Source: an uncultured Phycisphaerales bacterium
Lineage (GTDB): Bacteria; Planctomycetota; Phycisphaerae; WQYP01
DNA: 28,140 nucleotides
Reading direction: 5' to 3'
Assembly: GCA_903868035.1 (NCBI GenBank)
Contig: CAIPTQ010000187.1
Span: 1 to 28,140 of the forward strand
The notes beneath the pieces are model-generated. The model was not told the DNA's origin, did no database searches, and saw nothing but the letters and a program-made list of their open reading frames with translations. Positions 22,778-28,140 of this stretch are shown piece after piece. The translations under genes were made by a program, and so were the position numbers. Numbering within the stretch: position 1 is the first letter of the stretch; each line of letters opens with the position of its first letter.

Positions 22778-24040
22778 ATGGCGATCTCCATCATCAGACG
22801 GATTGAACGCTGCCGCATGTGCGGCAATAGCGATCTGCGCTCCATCCTCCACCTGGGCGACCAAGCCCTCACCGGCGTGTTCCCGCGCCGGCCGGACACC
22901 CAGCTCACCTGCGGCCCGCTCGAACTCGTCCGCTGCCACGTCTCCTCCCCGGACCACTGCGGCCTGGTGCAGTTGCGCAATTCCTTCGACCTCAAGGAAA
23001 TGTACGGCGACAACTACGGCTATCGCTCCTCCCTCAATCAGTCCATGGTCGAGCATCTCCGCGCCAAGGTCGCCCAGCTCCGCACCATCGTCACCCTCAA
23101 CCCCAACTCCCTCGTGATCGACATTGGCAGCAACGACGGCACCACGCTCTCCTTCTATCCCCCGGGCGCCGCCACCCTCGCCGGCATCGACCCCACCGCC
23201 GCCAAGTTCCGCGCCTTCTACCGCCCCGATATTCAGGTCATCCCCGATTTCTTCTCCGCCGCCGCCGTCCGCGCCGCCTTCGGCGCCCAAAAGGCCGACA
23301 TCATCACCTCCATCGCCATGTTCTACGACCTCGAAGACCCCGTCGCCTTCGTCCGCCAGATCGCCGAGGTTCTCGCGCCCGAGGGCATCTGGCACTTTGA
23401 ACAGAGCTATCTCCCCACCATGCTGCGCCTCACGTCCTATGACACCGTCTGTCACGAGCATCTGGAATACTACGCCCTGCGCCAGATCAAGTGGGCTCTC
23501 GCCCGCGCGGGCCTGCGCATCATCGAGGTCCAGATCAACGACATCAATGGCGGCAGCTTTGCCATCACCGCCGCCCACCAAAGCTCCACCCTCGCGACCC
23601 GCGATAGCGTCGCCCGCGCCATCGCCCAGGAAGATTCCCTGGCCCTGGACCAGCCGGACATTTACCAGCGGTTCGCCCAACGCACCGTCGCCCACCGCCA
23701 GGAGCTCCTGGACTTGCTCGCCCGCCTCCGCGGAGAAAACGCGCTCGTGCTGGGCTACGGGGCCTCCACCAAGGGCAACGTCATTCTCCAGTATTGCGGC
23801 CTCACCCCGCGCGAGCTGCCCTTCATCGCCGAAGTCAACAAGGACAAATTCGGCTGCTATTGCCCGGGCACCCTCATCCCCATCATTTCCGAGGCCGACG
23901 CCCACGCCATGAACCCCGGCTATTTCCTCGTCCTCCCCTGGCATTTCCGGTCCAACCTCATCGCCCGCGAACAGGCCTTCCTCGGCCGGGGCGGCAAAAT
24001 GATCTTTCCCTTGCCCGCAATCGAGACGGTCTCCGCATGA
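22778..24040 (+). CDS. NovU/TcaB-type sugar C-methyltransferase (SAM-dependent)
   Basis: A 420-residue protein with the three-part layout of deoxysugar C-methyltransferases. An N-terminal zinc-binding part has CRMCG (Cys12, Cys15), LHLGDQALTGVFP, and further Cys/His in RCHVSSPDHCGLVQL. The central SAM-binding domain has VIDIGSNDGTTLSFY (about 113-127) and IAMFYDLEDP. The EQSYLPTMLR-x-TSYDTVCHEHLEYY block holds the His/Tyr active-site residues, and NDINGGSF follows. The C-terminal domain has GYGASTKGNVILQY. Such enzymes methylate C-3 of NDP-4-keto-deoxysugars. The ATG at 22778 follows AAAGG by six bases. The stop overlaps the next start (ATGA), so this gene and the SDR gene are coupled, which fits a joint deoxysugar pathway. 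Confidence 0.87.
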   Translation: MAISIIRRIERCRMCGNSDLRSILHLGDQALTGVFPRRPDTQLTCGPLELVRCHVSSPDHCGLVQLRNSFDLKEMYGDNYGYRSSLNQSMVEHLRAKVAQLRTIVTLNPNSLVIDIGSNDGTTLSFYPPGAATLAGIDPTAAKFRAFYRPDIQVIPDFFSAAAVRAAFGAQKADIITSIAMFYDLEDPVAFVRQIAEVLAPEGIWHFEQSYLPTMLRLTSYDTVCHEHLEYYALRQIKWALARAGLRIIEVQINDINGGSFAITAAHQSSTLATRDSVARAIAQEDSLALDQPDIYQRFAQRTVAHRQELLDLLARLRGENALVLGYGASTKGNVILQYCGLTPRELPFIAEVNKDKFGCYCPGTLIPIISEADAHAMNPGYFLVLPWHFRSNLIAREQAFLGRGGKMIFPLPAIETVSA

Positions 24041-25005
24041 AACGCGCACTCATCGTCGGCAGCAGGGGACAGGACGGACGGCTGCTCTTCGACCAGCTCG
24101 CCGCCGATCACTACGCCCTTCTGGGCATCGATCGCCAAGCCATCGACACCCACGGCCCCGTCGCCGCCATCCCCCCCGTGGACATCCTGGACCCCGCCCA
24201 GGTATTGCAGGCCGTGCGCCACTTTGTCCCCGATGAAATCTACTATCTGGCGGCCTTTCATCATTCCGCCCAGGATCAGGTTTTGATCGACCCCATCGCC
24301 CTCTACGGAAAGAGCCATGCCATTCATGTCGAGGGGTTTCTCCACTTCCTTGAGGCCTGCCGCCGGATGCCCGTCCCTGCCCGCGTCTTCTACGCGGCCT
24401 CATCGCACGTCTTCGGCCTGACCGACGGACGCAACCTCGACGAAAACGCCCTGCTGCATCCCCGCTGCGTTTACGGCATCACCAAAACCGCCGGCGTATA
24501 CTGTTGCCGGCTTTATCGCCAAGCGCACGGCGTCCCCGTGTCCATCGGGTTCCTCTTCAACCATGAATCACCCTACCGTGCGCCCGAGTTCCTCTCGCAG
24601 CGCATCGTCCGCGCCGCCGTCGCGATCCACCGGGGTTTGCAAGACCACCTCGTCCTGGGCAACCTCTCGGCCATCGTTGACTGGGGCGATGCCGCCGATT
24701 ATACCCGGGCCATGCGCGCGATCTTGAATCTCAAGGAGGCCGGGGATTTCATCATCGCCTCTGGCATACCGCATACCGTCCGCGATTTCGCCGCCGCCGC
24801 GTTCTCCGCGCTGGGCCTTGATTGGTCGCGCTTCGTATCCGAAGATTCCAGCCTGGTCATCAAGAGCCACAACCGCCTGGTCGGCAATCCCGCCAAGCTG
24901 CTCCGGCTCACCGACTGGCGGCCCACGCGCGATTTCCGGCAGATGATCGAACATCTGGTCCGCGCGGAATCCCACCGCCAGGGTCTGCTTGAGGAAGGTG
25001 CATGA
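24037..25005 (+). CDS. GDP-mannose-4,6-dehydratase-like extended SDR
   Basis: A 322-residue NAD(P)-dependent sugar-nucleotide enzyme. VGSRGQDGRLL (Gly8, Gly11, Gly14) is the cofactor loop typical of GDP-mannose dehydratases. YYLAAFHHSAQD follows, then FYAASSHVFG and YGITKTAG with Tyr146 and Lys150. A C-terminal WRPTRDF, typical of GMD-like SDRs, is near residue 300. In true GDP-mannose 4,6-dehydratases the Ser/Thr-Ser-Glu motif carries a catalytic Glu; here that position is His124, so activity may be a reductase or epimerase step rather than dehydration. It overlaps the methyltransferase gene by 4 bases, and its stop lies one base before the next start. Confidence 0.82.
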   Translation: MKRALIVGSRGQDGRLLFDQLAADHYALLGIDRQAIDTHGPVAAIPPVDILDPAQVLQAVRHFVPDEIYYLAAFHHSAQDQVLIDPIALYGKSHAIHVEGFLHFLEACRRMPVPARVFYAASSHVFGLTDGRNLDENALLHPRCVYGITKTAGVYCCRLYRQAHGVPVSIGFLFNHESPYRAPEFLSQRIVRAAVAIHRGLQDHLVLGNLSAIVDWGDAADYTRAMRAILNLKEAGDFIIASGIPHTVRDFAAAAFSALGLDWSRFVSEDSSLVIKSHNRLVGNPAKLLRLTDWRPTRDFRQMIEHLVRAESHRQGLLEEGA

Positions 25006-25006
25006 T

Positions 25007-27250
25007 ATGGCAGCGCATCGGCTTTTTGTCTGGAACGCCTATCACAACGGCGATGTGCTGCTGAGCCGCCCCATCGTGCGCCACCTGCTCGACCGCTTCG
25101 ACGTGGACATCACCTGGTGCTGCTGGAAAAACCACGAACTCCTCATCCGCGACCTGCCCATCAAGCTCCTCGTGCTGCCCCATGCCGACGGCACCGCCCG
25201 CGACCTGTCCGTCCTGTGCCCCCCCGGCCACGTGTCCATCGACCTGTGGATCGGCCATTATCCTGACACCCACGACATCCAGTGGCACAACTGCGTGACG
25301 GTGTTCAACCGGCAGGTCAAGGAAAAGGGCCTGCCCCTGGAGCTCACCTGCAATGTCGTCCCCATGTTCGACCTCCCGCAGGTGAATGTTTCCGTGCGCG
25401 ACCGCGCCATCTTCGTCGACAACGGCGCGGCGCGGTCCACCCAGTCCTGGTTTGAGTTCGACATGCAGGCCCTGGCCGCCGCCTTCCCCGACCTCAATTT
25501 CTACTGCGCCGCCGACCCCCGCTGTCATCTGCCCAACGTCATTGACTGCTCGCGTGTGAATCTTCTGGTGCTGGCCTCCATCAGCAACCACTGCCTGGCC
25601 ATCGTCGGCAAGGGGACCGGCGCCCACACCTGCACCTTCACCGAGATCAATCGCTTCAAGCCCTCGGCCCTCATGCAGTTCCGCATGCCCGCCGGCGTGG
25701 GCTATTGGGATTACCCCGGCAGCCGCCTGGTGCGCCTCAACACCCATGCGGAACTGGTCGCGTTCCTCCGCCAGGCGCAGGTTCTGCCCCAGGCCGCGCT
25801 CGTCGGCGGCGGCAGCGCCGGCCGCCAGGCCAACGCAACCGCCGTTACGCCCCTGGCCGGGCCGGCTCTGGCCAAGGTCAGCCACGGCACAGGCGACGAT
25901 CTGGCGCGCCTGGGCCTCAAGGCGGCCCCACCCGCCACGGTTCAAACCGCCCCCGCCCAAGCCCCGGAAATTCATGTCCTGGCCAACACGGCGACCGGCG
26001 GCCAGATCATTTCGTTTGGCCGGCCACCAGCGGCGGAAAATACCACGCCGGCCGACCACCTGCGGACCCTGCTCCGCGCCTATCAGGCCAAACCCGATCC
26101 CGGCATCTTGGAACAGCTCTGCCGCCAGCGCCGCGAGTTGGCCCGGCAACTGGCCGATGTCCCCACCGATCAGATCCAGAACCTGTGCCGCAGTGAAATC
26201 GGCCAGCGGCACAAACTCCTGGCCGGCAGCAGGCTGCCCCTGCTGCCCGCGCCCGTGGAGGATTTGCCCTTTATCAAGACACTGGAAGCCCGCCTCACCG
26301 GCGGATGGGCGATCGGCGTCTATCTCGCCGGACTGCTCTTCCGCCCCCCTCGTTTCTGGCTTTCCGTGAAGGTGGGCGAGGTGCCGCTTTGGCTCTTCCT
26401 GGCCTATCCATCGCAAGTGCTGGCACCGGCGCAAACCGCCACCGCCCCCGAAACCAGGACTTTCGTGGCCAAACTATTCGCCGAGGCCGGCCTGGACCCC
26501 GCGCGCACCATCGCCCTGTTTGCCGGTGGCGAAGACGCCCCACGAACCTATCCGGGCCTGGGTTTGGCCCTGCAACAAGTATGCGCCGCGGGCCCCTGGC
26601 AGGTCGTCGCGCTGGGCTCCGGCGCCGATGCCGCCATCAACCAGCGGTGCCTCAAAGACAGCGGCGCCAAATCCGCCGATTGGTCCGGCCGCCTGACGTG
26701 GCCCCAGATGGTCGAGGTGCTGCGGGTGTGCCGCCTGGCGCTGGGTGTCGAACATCCCCTGGCGCATATCGCCTGCGCTCTGGACACGCCCAACGTCATC
26801 ATCCACGGCGGCGGCAACTTCGGCATCAGCCTGCCCTACAGCCCTTCCACCTCCGTTGTTACGCTCCCGCTCACGTGCTTTTTATGCAGTTGGGAATGCC
26901 CCTTCGCACGCCCCCATTGCGTCAAGGACATCGCCCCGGAGGTCGTCGAAGTCGCCACGCGCGAGGCTTTGGAAAAACGATCCCACCTCCCGCGGCTCTA
27001 CCATCAGCATCCCGCGTTCCGCCCGCCGGGGCCGGGGACCGAGTTTGCCTTTTCACCGGATCTGTTGCCGATGATGCTTTTTGAATGCATTATCGTGGGT
27101 CCGCCCGAGGCTCCGGTGCCCAATCCTCCGCCGCCCTCGCTGTATGGTTGTCAACTCCGCGACGTACGCGTGCCGCGCCACCCCAATCCGCACACCGCGC
27201 CGGGACCGGCTTCGGGCGTACGAGTCGTGGGAGGCACCCTCACTGGGTGA
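25007..27250 (+). CDS. Large protein with two GT9-like (heptosyltransferase-like) regions
   Basis: A 748-residue protein. The N-terminal part opens with a GT9-like start, WNAYHNGDVLLSRPIVRHLL (residues 9-28), and continues with DNGAARS and GKGTGAHTCTF, resembling a GT-B half. A low-complexity Ala/Thr/Pro linker (about 265-345) follows. The C-terminal half (about 430-660) has clearer ADP-heptose-type GT9 features: TIALFAGGEDAPRTYPG (about 500), VVALGSG, WSGRLTWPQMVEVLRVCRLALGVEHPLAHIACALDTPNVIIHGGGN and a Cys-rich block near residues 625-645. The Pro-rich C-terminus is unusual. The likely role is transfer of a sugar from an NDP-sugar onto a surface glycan. The ATG at 25007 has GAGGAAGGTG six bases upstream, within the previous gene's end. 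Two fused domains, one perhaps non-catalytic, set it apart from single-domain GT9 enzymes. Confidence 0.7.
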   Translation: MAAHRLFVWNAYHNGDVLLSRPIVRHLLDRFDVDITWCCWKNHELLIRDLPIKLLVLPHADGTARDLSVLCPPGHVSIDLWIGHYPDTHDIQWHNCVTVFNRQVKEKGLPLELTCNVVPMFDLPQVNVSVRDRAIFVDNGAARSTQSWFEFDMQALAAAFPDLNFYCAADPRCHLPNVIDCSRVNLLVLASISNHCLAIVGKGTGAHTCTFTEINRFKPSALMQFRMPAGVGYWDYPGSRLVRLNTHAELVAFLRQAQVLPQAALVGGGSAGRQANATAVTPLAGPALAKVSHGTGDDLARLGLKAAPPATVQTAPAQAPEIHVLANTATGGQIISFGRPPAAENTTPADHLRTLLRAYQAKPDPGILEQLCRQRRELARQLADVPTDQIQNLCRSEIGQRHKLLAGSRLPLLPAPVEDLPFIKTLEARLTGGWAIGVYLAGLLFRPPRFWLSVKVGEVPLWLFLAYPSQVLAPAQTATAPETRTFVAKLFAEAGLDPARTIALFAGGEDAPRTYPGLGLALQQVCAAGPWQVVALGSGADAAINQRCLKDSGAKSADWSGRLTWPQMVEVLRVCRLALGVEHPLAHIACALDTPNVIIHGGGNFGISLPYSPSTSVVTLPLTCFLCSWECPFARPHCVKDIAPEVVEVATREALEKRSHLPRLYHQHPAFRPPGPGTEFAFSPDLLPMMLFECIIVGPPEAPVPNPPPPSLYGCQLRDVRVPRHPNPHTAPGPASGVRVVGGTLTG

Positions 27251-27307
27251 TTGTTTCTTTTGGCCAGCCACCGGCCGGTCAAGTGAGAATTCTTTGCACG
27301 GTGCCCG

Positions 27308-27985
27308 ATGAAAGTCGCTCTCCTGTTCTCCGGTCTGGTCCGCCGCCTTGACCTTACGTGGCCCCTGATGCGCGAGTGCTTCGGGCGCTACGAGCCGGAC
27401 ATCTACTTTTACCTCAATGAGCCCCAGCGCGAAGCCTTCGTCCGCGATCTTCTGCATCCCACCGCCCTCCTGGCCGAGCCCGACCAGACCTTCCCGGAGG
27501 AAAAATATCTCGCCCGAGTCGGGCCCGGCCTCCTGCGCACCGGTCCGCAAGCCCGCGGCATCCAGAGCGATCTGCGGCAACTCTATGGGCTGCAGCGGGT
27601 CAATCAAATGCGCCGGCAGTCCGGCATCATTTATGATTGGATTCTCCGCCTACGCGCCGACATGGAGATCACACGCCCGCCGGAACCCCTCGATTCGCTG
27701 GACCCCCGCTTCCTCTATATCCCGAAATTCGCCAACTGGTACGGTTACAACGACCGTTTCGCCATCGGACCGCCCGCCTGGATGGACTTGTATACGGAGC
27801 GCTTCGGCGACCTCGATACCTATTTCGATGCTGGCGGCACCTTTCATCCGGAGGCGTTCCTGGCGTGGCACATGCGCCGCCACCACGTCTGCGTGGCGCG
27901 AACCAACATCACTTTCAACCTGCTGCGCATGGATGGTTCCCGGGATGGTCACTACTGGAACCGCCAGTGGTGCGACGTGCCCTGA
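27308..27985 (+). CDS. Glycosyltransferase-like protein of uncertain family
   Basis: A 225-residue cytoplasmic protein. It begins VALLFSGLVRRLDLTW and has DIYFYLNEPQ near residue 31, YGLQRVNQMRRQSGI (93-107), YDWILRLRADMEI (109-121) with an acidic RxRAD element that may bind a metal-nucleotide complex, FLYIPKFANWYGYNDRFAIG (136-155) and a late FHPEAFLAWHM. This pattern is shared, as I recall, with small DUF-type (DUF7796-like) proteins of plant and bacterial glycan loci; the exact family is not certain. No ribosome binding site is obvious before the ATG at 27308, which lies 57 bases after the GT9-like gene. The position suggests a role in the same glycan pathway. Beyond the stop only repeat-like sequence is seen. 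Confidence 0.65.
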   Translation: MKVALLFSGLVRRLDLTWPLMRECFGRYEPDIYFYLNEPQREAFVRDLLHPTALLAEPDQTFPEEKYLARVGPGLLRTGPQARGIQSDLRQLYGLQRVNQMRRQSGIIYDWILRLRADMEITRPPEPLDSLDPRFLYIPKFANWYGYNDRFAIGPPAWMDLYTERFGDLDTYFDAGGTFHPEAFLAWHMRRHHVCVARTNITFNLLRMDGSRDGHYWNRQWCDVP

Positions 27986-28036
27986 ATCAATTCCTGATCT
28001 GACACTTCATGCGGATTACTATTGAATCGCCCCAAC

Positions 28037-28064
28037 AAGCCCAGGGATTGCACTCCCTGGGCTT
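28037..28064. repeat. Perfect 10-bp palindrome, probable interspersed repeat
   Basis: AAGCCCAGGG (28037-28046) and CCCTGGGCTT (28055-28064) flank an 8-base loop. It may end the glycan transcript, although no U-tract follows. Such short GC palindromes with this wording occur between many planctomycete genes as I recall, so a repeated element is likely. Bases 28065-28140 show no gene. Confidence 0.55.
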
Positions 28065-28140
28065 ACGCGCTCAAACCAGTTGGCGCGTGATTCATGTGGG
28101 TTCCAGTTGAAAGGTATCGCTTCCGTTCCTTACGCTCAAC

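Noticed and set aside
24908..26434. Minus-strand open frame of 508 codons opposite the GT9-like gene
   Set aside because: No recognisable motifs, and the plus-strand gene has a good ribosome binding site and GT9 features.

Overview
The window is GC-rich chromosomal DNA from a bacterium that looks like a planctomycete, most likely of the Phycisphaerae type. This is inferred from gene content rather than from a marker gene: a DUF58 / alpha-toroid / giant DUF4175-like coiled-coil cluster, a PEP-CTERM secreted protein, an Uma2 endonuclease, a DUF6165 protein beside sugar-modifying enzymes, and many single genes in alternating orientation. I see no rRNA, tRNA, CRISPR array, transposase or phage gene.

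Layout. 1-301 (-) is the start of a secreted protein with a strong sigma70-type promoter. A large REP-like palindrome separates it from a three-gene (+) operon at 669-7202: a membrane-anchored coiled-coil DUF4175-like protein, a secreted prenyltransferase/squalene-oxidase-like toroid and a DUF58 (vWA) protein. At 7355-7629 lies a compact independent transcription unit encoding a 17-residue lysine-rich peptide with a perfect ribosome binding site and a terminator. Metabolic and housekeeping genes follow: agmatine deiminase (-), a membrane-anchored alpha/beta hydrolase (+), a degenerate isochorismatase-like protein (+), a truncated antitoxin-like fragment (+), a UDP-sugar pyrophosphorylase (+), Uma2 (+) and chorismate synthase (-).

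At 15014-15684 a two-gene module resembles a toxin-antitoxin system: a 68-residue basic protein precedes a MazF/PemK-like protein. Its promoter is near consensus, a palindrome overlaps the -10 box and the start codon, and the predicted transcript is leaderless. Beyond it are an iron-sulfur-flavoprotein-like reductase (-), a GT-C-like membrane protein (+), a PEP-CTERM protein (-), a secreted TPR-type protein (+) and L-aspartate oxidase (+). L-aspartate oxidase is preceded by a 14-bp inverted repeat and telomere-like heptamers.

The right end (22224-27985, +) is a glycan or nucleotide-sugar cluster: DUF6165, a NovU-type C-methyltransferase, a GDP-mannose-dehydratase-like SDR (ATGA overlap), a large protein with two GT9-like regions, and a glycosyltransferase-like protein of unknown family. 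Together they probably make and attach an unusual methylated deoxysugar to a surface polymer. The window ends in another perfect palindrome, probably an interspersed repeat.

The items I would look at first are the 15.0-15.7 kb module, the lysine-rich micropeptide unit, the -10 boxes placed for leaderless mRNAs, and the simple repeats inside or next to genes (heptamers and G-tracts).
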